From assembly GCA_964036045.1 (NCBI GenBank), contig OZ038384.1, positions 33,529,997 to 33,593,996 of the forward strand: a DNA stretch of 64,000 bases. Reading direction: 5' to 3'. Made by a program: the position numbers and the translations under genes. This document shows, one piece after another, positions 21,201-31,806 of the stretch (positions within the stretch are counted from its first letter, which is position 1; each line of letters starts with the position of its first letter). This DNA comes from Eutreptiella sp. 'Long Island Sound 2002'. Lineage: Eukaryota > Euglenozoa > Euglenophyceae > Eutreptiales > Eutreptiaceae. The notes beneath the pieces were generated by a model. It worked only from the letters and a program-made list of their open reading frames with translations, searched no databases and was not told the DNA's origin.

Positions 21201-23815
21201 TTTGCCTATGCCCTTGATCTCCCGGTCTTGCCTATCCTTACCTCCGACACTCCCTTCCTTTCCCTTGGCCTATGCTCATGGTGCCTAACCTCATTCTTAT
21301 TGGAGTTGTTCCGTCCCCTAGTCTTGACTGCTCTTCTTTTCCTTCTCCTCTTCTTCTGTCATTGGCATGGGCTGTGTGTCATGGTGCTGGTTGTGTACCT
21401 CCTTCTCTCCTTCCCGTAGGCCTCTTAGCCAACTCAAAATGAATGCGTTACTTGCTTTCCCTCCCTTTATCCAGCTCTAGTCACTCTGTTTCCTCTTCCC
21501 TTCCCAGGTTTGATTGTTTTTCCTTTCCCCTTTTGAGATGTCCTTTTCCCCTGCTTGTTGGTGGGTCTCTTCTTGGTGGTGGGCCCTGCCTTCCTCCTTG
21601 ACGCCATTTTTTTGCTTCCTTTGCCGCTCTGTGCCCAGGGCCCCTTGCTCCTCCTTCGCCTCTTGGAATTGTTCTTGCCTCATCCTTCTTCTCGCGCTCT
21701 TGACTCCTTCAACCATTTGGCGGGCCTTGCTTTTCTGCAGCTGCAGCTGCAGCTGGATCCCCGATTGCTGCAGAACACTGTTTGGCTTGGGACACCGCTA
21801 CTTCGGTATGTGGAGGGGCAGGCTAACTGCAGGTTAGGGTCCTGGGGAGGGGGGGCTATAGGGCGATTGGAATGGGAAATGGGTGGTGGTCCCCCACGTC
21901 ACTTGTACAACACCAGCGCCTGTTCCATCATCTCGGACCTGCACACAGTGCATGTGCTACAGAACATCCACCGACCAACACCCACTTGAGGGAAACTCCC
22001 CATCAACCCCCATTCCTTCGCCCTTCTGCAGGACCTGTCCTTGAGCATGTACTCAAGCCGTGCTCAACATCCGCAAAGCAATGCAGCAGAGGACTGGAGG
22101 AGTGATGCAGTGCACTGGCACACTCAAGTACCTGCATTTGCACATCTGCAAAATAGTGCTCCTGTGGGACTTTGTACTTGATCAACTTCGCAACAAAACA
22201 TGACCCGTCATCTTTGGTCAAGTCGATCTGATGAGGGTACAGCAGAGCGGCCCAGCAGAAGTGCAGCACTGTATTGCAACATGTGGAAAGGGCATATGTC
22301 TGCACGGGACATGTCCAGAAACGATTGGGAGATTGCAAAAGGCGCCTTGAAATAGGGGGGTGCCAATTTGCGGGAAAAAAAAGAACAAAACGCAGTCCCC
22401 CTTCACTGAAAAGTTGTATACCATCTCACCAAACCTTCCGCCAGGGCATTAAGAAGAGGCTCAATTCAACGATCACAGTGGCCATACCATGCGATGACAG
22501 GCCCGCATGGCGCCCTCAGCAAAGGGCGCTTCATCCAATTTGATGACGATGACGGTTTGAGACCATTTGTTGATCTTGTAATCGTAGGTGTACTGCAGAA
22601 TACAGTGTGTAGTGTACTCCAACAGCGATCAACCGCTGCTGCTCTGAGTCAGCTCAGCGTAAAAGTGGCATCCGCCACAACGACAGAAACAGCAAGGGCA
22701 GATGGCAGGAAACAACAAAAAATGGTCATTCCCCACAAGCAGTTGCTGGCGGTATGTATTGCAAACAAGGGGGCACTGCAAGGACATGTGGTCAGAGGTA
22801 GTGCTGCCGCTACAGTGGAGGAATCACCACATATCCAGACATGTGTCCCCACCAGGAAGGTCATGTATGTCGGCTGTCTGGGGCTATCGGTGGCTAGGTG
22901 TTGAGCCGGTCTGCCGTAACTCAGCACACTCGGCGGAGAAGCTTGCCAGCGTTGCAGTGGCCGCAGCTCGTTACTGTTACCAAACTGCAAGAAGATCAGA
23001 AGAGATGCATTCACACAACTTCCAATGAAGCTGCATGAAGGGGAGGACAGCGGCATTCCCTGCTTGCCTGCAATGAAGGAGGAGATACCCCGCAGGCATT
23101 GGAAACTACTAGCCACGGATCAATTACTCTAGACAAGCCTCCTCCATGTGCTCAACAAACACATCAGGCATGGGGGTCAATATTTGTTAGGCTTCTCTGA
23201 TGAGTAGTCACCTTCTTTGAGAAGTGCAGCGCTTGAAAACCACAGGACTGCTGGTCCATGTGGAAATTCAAAGCCTGAAGATGGTGATTCCCTTCTGCTT
23301 CGATACCTGTACAAACTTCTTGAGCACTTTCTGCCAATGCCTCTGAAAGCAAAGGCACACACAACCCAATGCAGGCCGTCCCAATCCTGCTCACAAATAC
23401 AAGAACTTTTTTTTGGGGGGGGGGTGCACTCACAAATACAATCATTGATTCCTTGTTCCTGGCACATGATAAAAAAAATTGCTTTCATATACTTACGAAA
23501 CCTTACTTGACACCGGTGGATTCGTGCAATTTGAATGGAAGTAGGTTGAGCACAGCACAGTTCTTTGCAAATGTGGGTGTCCAGTGTTGTCCAGCATCCA
23601 CATGAATTTGCAGAAAAAATTGGATAGGGTTGGCGCCGATGCCGAAGCCATCCAGAGCGCCGTGACCACGCTGAACCATGTCTTTGCGGATGCACCACGG
23701 GGAACATGGGTCACAGAACATCCGGCAGTTGCCACAAACCTTATACGCCATCTCATATTTCTTGGAAGCCATGACCTCTGTGTGCACCCCGTGCAGCTGT
23801 CGAGCATCATGAGGG
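18264..23815 (-). CDS. Alpha-kinase (MHCK/EF2K-type) gene, five exons, C-terminus not found
   Basis: Atypical Ser/Thr kinase. Exons on the minus strand, in coding order: about 23815-23514, 23342-23212, 22592-22488, 22227-22132 and 18429-18264. All junctions are GT-AG and the phases agree (1, 0, 0, 0, then 1 at the end). Exon 1 is Cys-rich (KVCGNCRMFCDPCSPWC), possibly metal-binding; its start is uncertain. Exon 3 carries the alpha-kinase signature APFAEGAMRACHRM. Exon 4 has FVAKLIKY, with the presumed ATP-binding Lys, and YFADVQMQ. Exon 5 has FAKEYN, PKKVNFLDAFAVEC and KGNYTKFNNNYG, matching the EF2K/MHCK order. The second lobe (FSHFT, DLQG, TDPxIH and the zinc-binding end) was not found below 18264, so the gene is incomplete here or its last exons lie beyond another long intron. 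No stop or frameshift was seen in exons 2-5. Substrate unknown. Confidence 0.8.
18765..19234 (+). repeat. 57-bp degenerate satellite, part 1
   Basis: About eight units of roughly 55-60 bp built on CACTTGCCTCTATTCCATAC followed by CACTACACTTGCC. It lies inside the alpha-kinase intron and is interrupted by the TIR element at 19237. Confidence 0.85.
19237..20095. mobile_element. 859-bp nonautonomous TIR element with TA target duplication
   Basis: Terminal inverted repeats TTAGGGATGCAGRTTCG at both ends, flanked by TA (19235-19236 and 20096-20097). Subterminal regions are packed with GAATTCGTGC-type repeats pointing inward. It interrupts the 57-bp satellite, which resumes immediately after it. 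A TA duplication fits Tc1/mariner-like MITEs; no transposase is encoded, so the superfamily is inferred. Confidence 0.8.
20098..20905 (+). repeat. 57-bp degenerate satellite, part 2
   Basis: Continuation of the satellite at 18765-19234, about eleven to thirteen units, with a T-rich interruption at 20380-20450. It fades into unrelated sequence near 20.9 kb. Confidence 0.8.
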
Positions 23816-24693
23816 GGAGGACAATATGCAAACCCTTTGTCGGCTTCAAAAGGGCTGGTGGACTGGCGCCATGGTTTGTTGAGGCTGTGGCAGAAAGCGG
23901 GGGAGGGGAGGCGGTGCAGGCATGAATGGTAAATGCATACGGGCACACCGGCTGAAACATCGTGTTAGAAGACAAACCACTTACTGGTCGCTTTCATTGG
24001 AGCGTCCGATGCCGAACTGGATACTCTGGATACCAAGCTATGTGATATCATGGGTCAAAATCAGATTATCGCCCTTGTGAGGGAGGGCATCCCAAGATGT
24101 ACCAAACTGCAGAAGCACCCAACTCAATTTGTGGTTGTTTGCTTTCTCCTTGAGAACGGCGGCTTTTTCCTTGGTGGTTGACTTCTTGTTTATATTTGCA
24201 CGCCAGCTTCCTCCTCTTCTTCCTCCTCTTCCTCCTCCTCTTCCTCCACCGCTTCTGATTCTTCTACTTCACTCCAACTTTCCAAATCCTTTTTTGTCGA
24301 GTTGAACGTGGACAGCAAACTTGCAAGTTCCTATCTTTTGGGTTCACTCAATGGGAGGGCCACGTTCGTCGCCACCCTTGCTGTTGGCACTTGGCTTCCG
24401 GGTGATGGTGTGCCCAACGTCTGCAGTTGAGGTACCTTTCGGGGTGTCACTGTCTTGGTAGAGGTCTTCACAGAAGACAGCAGAGGATCAAAGTTCTTCC
24501 ACGTAGGAGGTTGCCGCCCGAGGCACGCTCTTGCTTGTTCTTGCGCATCGTGGATGCTGGCCAACACACCAACCGTACTTACCCGCGCTTGGAAGAGCTG
24601 CCGTAGAATGTTCCTAGCCGTTAGGATAACCGTCTCGGCGCCACGTCGCAACGTTCATGGCACACCGGTTTCACTAGACTTGTAGGACACCAC

Positions 24694-24810
24694 CTACAGA
24701 TGAACAACACGTGTTCGAAATTTTATGCTATCAAAACTTGCTATTGAACGGTCAATCCTTCGATCTACCGGTTGATCCTTCGATCAACGGTTTCGATAGC
24801 ATAATCATAC
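24694..24810 (-). mobile_element. Introner-like intron D (117 bp)
   Basis: Donor GTATGATTATGC, acceptor TTCATCTGTAG. Inside are inverted ends TATGCTATCGAAAC and GTTTTGATAGCATA (one mismatch) around GATCGAAGGATCAACC and GATCGAAGGATTGACC. Confidence 0.65.
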
Positions 24811-25556
24811 CTCCACATCATGGTGTCCAATTCTTGGCTCCCGCAAGGGTGTTTGCATCGCCAGCTGCAGCAGTTGTTGCCCTTTGGTGCTCCCTTTTTT
24901 GTTGGCTCCTGCTCCTCCTGCTCCTCCTCCTCCTCCTCCTCCTCCTCCTCCTTCGGGATCTATTTGGGGATCTTTTTCGGTGGAAGGTCCACACACCGGG
25001 GAATCTTTCGCTTGATTGCCTTGATTCTCTTGCCAGGTTTGTCCAACTCTTCAATATACCATTTTGTGTCGTACTCCACTGGGATGCTGGTCATAACGGG
25101 CCCACGAACACCCGCACCAAGCGACACATCCTCCATAACCCCATGTTCACAACAACCTATGATCGGCATACTCACGACGACGGTTGGTAGGCTCTCTCCT
25201 TTCATTGGTGGTATCGGGGCTGCACTTGCCACTCCTACAATGCAGAAGTACTCATCGAACCTCACCTGTTTTGACCCTCCACAGATGGCTTTGCCAACCT
25301 GGTACCCAAAGAATGCGTGCAGTTTCACCCATGCGGCACCAAAACTGCTGTAGATTGGCATGTCAGGGTCTGGAACTTCGCTCTTGTCCCGCACAAAGTT
25401 CATTCCAATGTTTCAAGCTTCAATTTTGAGAGCCGTTGTGCGTACTTCGCGCCTTTCTTGCCACCAACACCTGCTTGGGCCAGTTGTGTCGCTGCTGGGA
25501 CCACCGACTCCTTCTCTTTCTCTTTCTGCTTCTCTTTCTCTTTCCTCTACAGAAAC

Positions 25557-25705
25557 GCAAAACATGCTATCGAAACCTTTAATCGCAGGTCGGTTCCTTC
25601 GATCGACCAATGGCACAATTATTTTCGAACGAATCTTGCTATTGAACGTGCATCGTTCAATCTACTGGTCGATCGGAGAATTCGATGGCAAAACTGTCAG
25701 CACAC
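25557..25705 (-). mobile_element. Introner-like intron C (149 bp)
   Basis: Donor GTGTGCTGACAG, acceptor GCGTTTCTGTAG. Contains GCCATCGAATTC near the 5' end, GATCGACC and GATCGAAGGAACC inside, and GGTTTCGATAGCATG before the acceptor, the same layout as intron D. Confidence 0.65.
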
Positions 25706-26784
25706 CTTCTTTTCCTTCAACACATGCATGTCCTCCCATAGTGCCTCAGATTCCTGTGCTAGGTGCGCTGCCTCCTCCTCAAGGCCGTTGTTGCTGACTA
25801 TGACCAGGTCAAAGAGACATGGTCAAAGGGCCGAGAGGTCAAACAGAGAAACATGCTTCGCACCATAGTCTCGGAATGCACCAAGAGCACAAATGTGGGA
25901 ATGTTGCCAGATAAAAGATGACTCTAGAGCCTGCTCCAATGCGGTTAGCTCCTTTTGAACCATAAGATACCAGAATGCGACCACCGAACCAGTTTGTTTT
26001 TGCGTGATAGACATCCCTTAGGTGACAATTAATTGTCTCGGTGGTGTCGGTGCAATACCTTGCCAAACAACGGGGAAAATCGAATGGGAAACCAAATGCA
26101 AATTGTGGCAGACAATGAATAAGTAGGATGAGTAGCAGTCCCAAGCAATGCAATCTCAGAAAAGAGTGCATGCATGTTCAACACCTTTTGCCATCGTGTT
26201 GTCCTGACGACGGGGGTACAATCTGTGAGGGATGTTTCACATTAGCCAAACAGCATCATCCTCGGTTGTATCTTGTAAGCCAAGAGGGGACGTCACATAT
26301 TCCCAAGCCGCAAAGAGGCGTCATGCATTTTGAGCATCAACTGTCTAGTAGCGCTTTTCGGACACCCCAGCTTGCGCAACAATAAGATTTGTGTATAACA
26401 ATTTGTAGTGCGCAATGTCAAGAGTTTTCATACGTGTCGCAATCAAATGTGCCAATACTCTCCCAAAAGCCTGTCATAAATCTAATATACAAAGTACTAC
26501 ATGGCTCTCTGGTAGAGCCAACGGTGGTGGACCCGTGACACCCTTGGTTGTAGCACAAACAAGCAGGAGTCCAAAGTGCTGTGCATCGGTAACCTTGGGA
26601 CAAATATGACCACCCATTCCCTATCACTCAAGGTAGCATTCGTCTAGATAGATCGAACTTGGTAGGCTGTAGTTATGCCAAGTATAAACCTCAACCATGG
26701 CAAGTCACCACCAATGAAAATATCCATGTAAATCTTGTACCCATCAATGGCAAGGTACCCATCCATTATGATTTGCCGTGGGAC

Positions 26785-26890
26785 CTATGGAGACACCAAG
26801 AAAAACATGCTAATGAAACCTCCGATCCAAAGATCGAACGGTAGATCGAAGGATCGACTGTTGGATAGAAAGTCTCGATGGCAAATTTAC
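26785..26890 (-). mobile_element. Introner-like intron B (106 bp)
   Basis: Donor GTAAATTTGCCATCGA, acceptor GTGTCTCCATAG. Contains GTCGATCCTTCGATC, GATCTTTGGATCGG and GGTTTCATTAGCATG. Confidence 0.65.
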
Positions 26891-27735
26891 CTATATGTTG
26901 TCACGTGATAGTCTGCCTAGTTGTTGCCCATCCCATCCTTGTCACCCTTGTACGCGAAGCCAACCACCAACACGTGGCTTGTAAGCCTAGTACGCTCCTC
27001 GTGGTTCAAGAAACCGACGTTCAGCCGACACCACCAAGTACCGGCAATGGGAAAACCATCACCACGTACCAAACGGGCTGATTTTTCGGACCTTTGGACC
27101 ACTTCAGTGACTTCCATAGGCAAGGTGTATTCCTTAGGTAGCGAACCCGGTCGCAAAAAGGCCAAAACACTGTTGTGGTTTGAAGTAGTTGTAGAAGTTG
27201 GGGTCCAATTTTTGCATCAAACTTGGTGCAAACCCGACACCACAAGGAAGTGCAAACGGTGCAACGGCGCCTTGACAAACCCAGATCTTGAAGCAAGCCG
27301 ATTGCCTCTACTGTGGCGGCAAAAAGCAGCTGAAACATTTTTGCCACATCCTTTTCTAAATTGGAGATAACCCAGTTTTTCGGCCATTTGATGGAATAGC
27401 CTTTTGCCAAGTGTGTTATCATTCACGAAAACGGCCAAATCAGGTGCCCCAACGTCTTTGTATGCATTAGATCCTTGTGTATCAACCAGGGTTGTCCGCA
27501 ATTTCACCTCCTTTGTGGACGAAGAACGACCACTAGCAACAAGAAAGATGCATTCCATTGTTTGTGGTTGTGGGGTTGTTGACAAACATTCAAGGGTGAA
27601 TTCCTTGCATTTGGCAATGTCGCGCAATTGCCATTCATTTGGCGTTTCGCATTTGCGGCGTTGGCATTGACAATTGTGATCTTCGTAGACCACATGAGGT
27701 AATTGACGTTGGAAAGAGTTGAAGGATGAAATGTT

Positions 27736-27843
27736 CTACAACAAATGTGGGCTACTATCAAAACCTTCGATCGACAGGTCCATGGTTTGATCAAAGGATC
27801 AAACTTCGGGCCAGAAAAACCACTCCCCAAGGCGGTCGGTCAC
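27736..27843 (-). mobile_element. Probable introner-like copy A
   Basis: Ends GGTTTTGATAGTAGC then a TTTGTTGTAG acceptor, preceded by TTTGATCCTTTGATCAAACC and GTCGATCGAAGG. A GTGACC donor at 27843 would give 108 bp, but the exon upstream is not clear, so only the element itself is supported. Confidence 0.45.
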
Positions 27844-28129
27844 CTAGGGCTAGGAATGGGCGGAAGTGGAGGAGGAGACAACTCTCCCTATCATTCTCAT
27901 TCTCAGGGTGGCGATCGCGCACACTATATGAGCCGAGATGGCACCCCCAACCACTGGAATGGATGATTGATCCTGTGGAGGCACCGAGGGAGTTCTGGAC
28001 CCGCACTAACAATGATGAGGACGACGACAACGATAGTGGCGGACGTAGATGTGAAACCAATGTACACAATCGGGTTCTATAGTAGCGTAGTTGCGGAGGA
28101 CTGTGATCTCCATCCCTTCAGCCCCGCTC

Positions 28130-28803
28130 GATTGATGACAGCAAGTTGGATCCAATGGCTAGAGAGGAGGCGGGCGCCCCTATGGATCGGATCTTCTGGG
28201 TGCAAGGGCGGGACCCGCGAGAGATGCGAACTTTGTGGACGAGAGGCTAATGGTTGGGAGCGGCAGCCACTGGGGCGCAGTGCGGACTCCGCCGTGAGGC
28301 GCCGGGACGCCGGAGAGCCACCGACGCCACCCGGAGCGTATGGCACATTCGGGGAGTGCCGGAAAGGGAACAAGACTTGGACCCGGACAGCGACACCCGT
28401 TTCATGGAGGATGACTTTGGCATCACCCCACCAAGACGCCGGCGCCGGGGAAGGAGCTCCCGCTTGAGAGGGGAGGAGCATATGGAGTCTGCCCGGAGGA
28501 GTCGTGGGCTGCAATTATAGAGAAGAGGACCGTGGGTTCGTCTAGGCCGCCAAGAAGATGGAAATTCACGCGGCGGGAACTAGATGAAGGTGGGAACTGA
28601 GAGCACCGTCCTCACCGGGATTTGAGGTGTCCAAGGCCACGGATGCAGTGGTATGTGAGGACCTCCAAGACATGCGCCCGCCCATCTACGACGTATGTAC
28701 CTCAACCATATCCTTGAGAATGTGGAGCACTGGGAGCCCTTGGTCATGGAGGACATGCACCTTGTTGCCGCGGAGCAGCATGTGTACAACTTAGAAGTCT
28801 GAA
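28130..28803 (+). pseudogene. Decayed plus-strand coding sequence
   Basis: Blocks in shifting frames: DSKLDPMAREEAGAPMDRIF, WVQGRDPREMRTLWTRG (then TAA), DLDPDSDTRFMEDDFGITPP, basic RRRRRGRSSRLRGEEHMESA, WKFTRRELDEGGN (then TGA), SKATDAVVCEDLQDMRPPIY and NHILENVEHWEPLVMEDMHL ending EQHVYNLEV and a TGA at 28801. Charged and mixed acidic/basic, like a linker or DNA-associated protein. Family unknown. An acidic run (NNDEDDDNDSGG) at about 28000-28040 may belong to it. Confidence 0.4.
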
Positions 28804-29559
28804 GTTGCCCCCCACCCCCCCCCTAAGACCACTATGACTGAAATGACGCCATGTGGTGTGTGCCAATGGGAGGGCCAAATTGGGGGGTTGAATTTGGCAT
28901 ACAATAACTGCGCACTACATGCCATGACGAATCTACATATTGAAACACAGTAAAATGCATGCATCACCATTAGGGTATAGTTGCCGGTGACTGTTGAAAG
29001 GCATATGTTGTGGAGCGGTTTTTGCAGCTTTACTTCTAAAATTGACACAGGATGTGTCGAATTGGTCGTGTGGGGGAATTTAGGGAGTGCAGTCAGACGT
29101 GCAGGTGCGTGGTGCAATTGAGAAGTCCTGCAGCACCAAAACACAAGAGCGGCTTATCATCATTCCAATTGACAGTAAACACAGTCAACAATACCAAAAT
29201 CATCGTTGATGCTGCCAGAGGTGTTGCTTCCCGCCGAAAAAAAACTCAAGCACAGGTATCCGAGCAAGCGCAACAAAATTGGATGAAAACAGCACAAAAG
29301 GGCTGTGAAAGAAACATATGATAGTTTTGAGCTTATTTCCATTGTTGACAGTGGTGGAGCTGTATTTTGAATGCACATTGAAAGAGATAGTTAATACTTC
29401 ATTGAAAAGAGTAGAAAACTGCCCCCGGGTTACATCCTCCATGGTCACGGTTCATATCGAGATGTTAACCCTTTGGCTTTGGGCCATATTTGCTGTCTGT
29501 GGCCCTGAGGTCACTGCCATGTCACCTATGTCACGTATGGCTCCATCCTACCAAGGTAG

Positions 29560-29640
29560 GCTTACTGGCTATTGAACCCAGGCCTCTCAAAAAGAGGCAC
29601 CTTCTATCCAGGGGTGCATACCACTAGGATACATAGGATT
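29560..29640 (-). ncRNA. tRNA-like SINE head or tRNA pseudogene
   Basis: On the minus strand, CTAGTGGTATGCA (A-box-like, 29616-29627) lies about 40 bp upstream of GGGTTCAATAG (B-box-like, 29569-29579), with a GCCTC/GAGGC stem between them like a long variable arm. No convincing acceptor stem, so a pseudogene or SINE promoter rather than a working tRNA. Confidence 0.35.
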
Positions 29641-30137
29641 TCAGTGAAAACATAGATACAAAGCTGACTAGATTCATCCCCCATGCTAGTGTGTCAAGAG
29701 TGAACAAAGGTGCACACATTGGGCTTCCTTAAAGCACACTAGGGGTGATTCACGGACTCTAGTCTCCATTAAGACGAGAAAAAACCCAGGCTTCAGGATG
29801 AGCATGATATTCAGTACCTCAGGACTAAATTCATGTGCAAAACTCACTAGAAAAAGATAGACAAAAGTGTTGTTGGGATAGAAAAACAATGAAACCAATG
29901 CAAAGTTAAAGAGAAACACATAGAGTGTCACCGATGCAAAAATAGGTTGAGATATGCCACAGAAAATCACACAACTAAATAAAAAAATGTTGTTACTAAT
30001 TTAGATGGCTCAAAGAAAGGTTTTGGAACGGTGTCCACTGGGTGATCAAGATATGGGTGAGATGGTGATATGGCTATAGGACGTTAAAGATAGTTAAACA
30101 AAATAAGATGAAAGCGCAATTTTCTTACTCCTGCCCG

Positions 30138-31043
30138 TCACGCCAACATCTCCGGAATCGTGTGCCATCCCCCTCCCAGCGGGTTCCAACCTAGTTTGGT
30201 CGCCGCTTGCCCATGTTGCTCAGTCGAGCTGCTTGCGGCCTGTCCTGTGCCCCCCTTGCTTGTCACCGTCTCTGGTTGCTTATCCGCTTCCAACCTCTCA
30301 AGCTCTCCTTCCAGGGTCGAGGTACGGGCATCAAACGTACGTGAATCGGACCTCGTGGCCCGGCGCTCAGTGAGGGTGGCAGGCCAGTCCTCTGCCTGCT
30401 CGCCTTCCTGGATATTGGCTGTCATATCCGCGAACATATGCAGGCCTCCCTGCCACACTTGCGCCGGGGCTCGTGGGTCCTCGGCATTCAGTACGTGGTA
30501 GGGTTCGTCCCTAGAAAATCCCCTGTCTGGGGATGCAACCGCCATGCATTTTGGTACACGGGCAAGCTTCTCGCCACACCGCTGACCCGCTGGCTCATGT
30601 TTTGTTGTCGTCCACGGCACTTTTTTGATGCGGTGGGGCACCAAAAGCCAGGTAGCATTCCTGGTAAGCAGGCCCGTCGTGGGATGCCAAATCTGCTGAT
30701 CCCAAGTTCGCTCAATCAAACCTACCTCGACAATCAAGACCCTGCGCTGCTTACGCCACGGTTCGTGGGCGATGTCGGGCAGCGTTGGGTTGGTGGCTTG
30801 CCATCTCCCATAGCGGGCTAACGAAGCAGCACTTGCTGTCCTACCGGAACCATCTCGTCGCACTTCGCCCTCCCCGCCTCTTGCTCTTCCTCCGTTACCT
30901 TGACCTTGTGCACGGGCATTCACACGTAAGCGGTGCTCATTGGCTGTGGCGCCCGTTGCACCACCGCCAGGCCCACGCTCTGCATGGTGATAGCCCCTCG
31001 GCGTCCGGCATTTCGTCGCTTGCCCACCCTTGCTAATGCACAA
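30138..31043 (-). CDS. Hypothetical 301-aa open frame
   Basis: Uninterrupted minus-strand frame. Gly/Arg-rich start, a middle with WDQQIWHPTTGLLTRNATWL, and a charged, helix-prone part (STLEGELERLEADKQPE) before a Gln/Ser-rich tail. No domain recognised. It follows other minus-strand coding-like sequence at 31.8-32.7 kb and may be the 3' part of the same decayed locus. The longest clean frame in this part of the window, but the start codon is arbitrary. Confidence 0.35.
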   Translation of the reverse strand: MCISKGGQATKCRTPRGYHHAERGPGGGATGATANEHRLRVNARAQGQGNGGRARGGEGEVRRDGSGRTASAASLARYGRWQATNPTLPDIAHEPWRKQRRVLIVEVGLIERTWDQQIWHPTTGLLTRNATWLLVPHRIKKVPWTTTKHEPAGQRCGEKLARVPKCMAVASPDRGFSRDEPYHVLNAEDPRAPAQVWQGGLHMFADMTANIQEGEQAEDWPATLTERRATRSDSRTFDARTSTLEGELERLEADKQPETVTSKGGTGQAASSSTEQHGQAATKLGWNPLGGGWHTIPEMLA

Positions 31044-31315
31044 TCTGCATCATTTGGTCCTTGGCTGTGCTGCCTTCTCCTTTTCGCTATCTCCCTCCTG
31101 CCCGTGCCCTTACCCCTCTGGCCCTTGACTCCTTTCCCCTTCCGTGCTCCCTCCCCCAACAGGATTCGTCCCTCATCGTCGGCGTCTTCTTGTCATAATC
31201 TCCACGACAAAATCACCTGTCCTAGTGGGGTGCGTGGCAGCGCCCCGAGCTCCCTTGGTGGGGGCGTGCTCTGTCGCTATAGCTCTCTTTCCTTGTCATC
31301 AGTACCTTGGGAACT

Positions 31316-31635
31316 AGGAATGACTGCCTATATTTGTACTGCTCGAATTACCTCGAAGTACCCCAATGGCTTTGAGGTGCTGCGAGGTGCACCACAAAAC
31401 GTGCGAAGAAGAAATAATTGCAATCAAACAGAGGCACCTGCTTGGGCGGGGAATGATCGCTGGCGACAACAAAAGACAAGTGGTGCGTAGCGAACGTCCG
31501 GAACGACAAAAACCTGGTTTTGCTGAAGCTAGATTTCCACTCATCTTGCGGTGTACCTCGAAGTACCTCGTAGCGGCTCGAGGCTGCTCGAGGTACTTCG
31601 AGGTGCACGAATATAGGCCGTCATTTCCCGTCCAA
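31316..31635. mobile_element. MITE-like inverted-repeat sequence
   Basis: About 320 bp with related inverted ends: GGAATGACTGCCTATATTTG on the left and, as reverse complement, GGAAATGACGGCCTATATTC on the right, followed by ACCTCGAAGTACC words. A nested hairpin at 31551-31570 / 31589-31608 pairs 19 of 20 bases. No clear target duplication was seen. Confidence 0.45.
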
Positions 31636-31806
31636 AGGGAGATAGTGAGGCAGCATAAAGCACAAATTCCATTACCTGTTGGCATTGGCTCTTCGACAGT
31701 GTCTGATACAAGTTTCACTTAACACAACGATGAGGCACCGAGACAGCACACACCGGGGGGTTTAATGCTTCATTTCGAACAGCTTTGAAGTACGCCTCAA
31801 AGCACC

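Larger units (their letters stand above)
18430..22131 (-). other. 3.7-kb intron of the alpha-kinase gene
   Basis: Donor ATGCAG|GTACTTGAG at 22131, acceptor CTCCTCTCAG ending at 18430. It joins two phase-0 exons that are adjacent in the alpha-kinase fold. It contains the 57-bp satellite and a TIR element; the rest (20.9-22.1 kb) is pyrimidine-rich sequence with no gene on either strand that I can support. Confidence 0.75.
23981..27735 (-). pseudogene. Frameshifted multi-exon gene with introner-like introns
   Basis: Unknown family, possibly transposon-derived. Coding blocks on the minus strand: 27735-26891 (VVYEDHNC, FVNDNTLGKRLFHQMAEKLG; after a TGA at 27217, EVTEVVQRSEKSARLVRGDG); 26784 to about 26650 (IIMDGYLAIDGYKIYMDIF, GGDLPWLRFILG); broken frames at 26.6-26.0 kb; about 26010-25706 (ALEQALESSFIWQHS, LEEEAAHLAQESEALWEDMH); 25556-24811 (EKESVVPAATQLAQAGVGG, then after a one-base shift FGAAWVKLHAFFGY, ending in a Glu run); 24693-23981 (ILRQLFQARVSTVGVLASIH, an acidic Glu run, KSTTKEKAAVLKEK, stop). 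Introns at 26785-26890, 25557-25705 and 24694-24810 are short GT-AG introns with a common inverted-repeat sequence. Several in-frame TGA and TAG codons and at least three frameshifts suggest a dead gene. The GGDLPWLRFILG block recalls proteins of algal transposons, from memory only. Confidence 0.55.
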
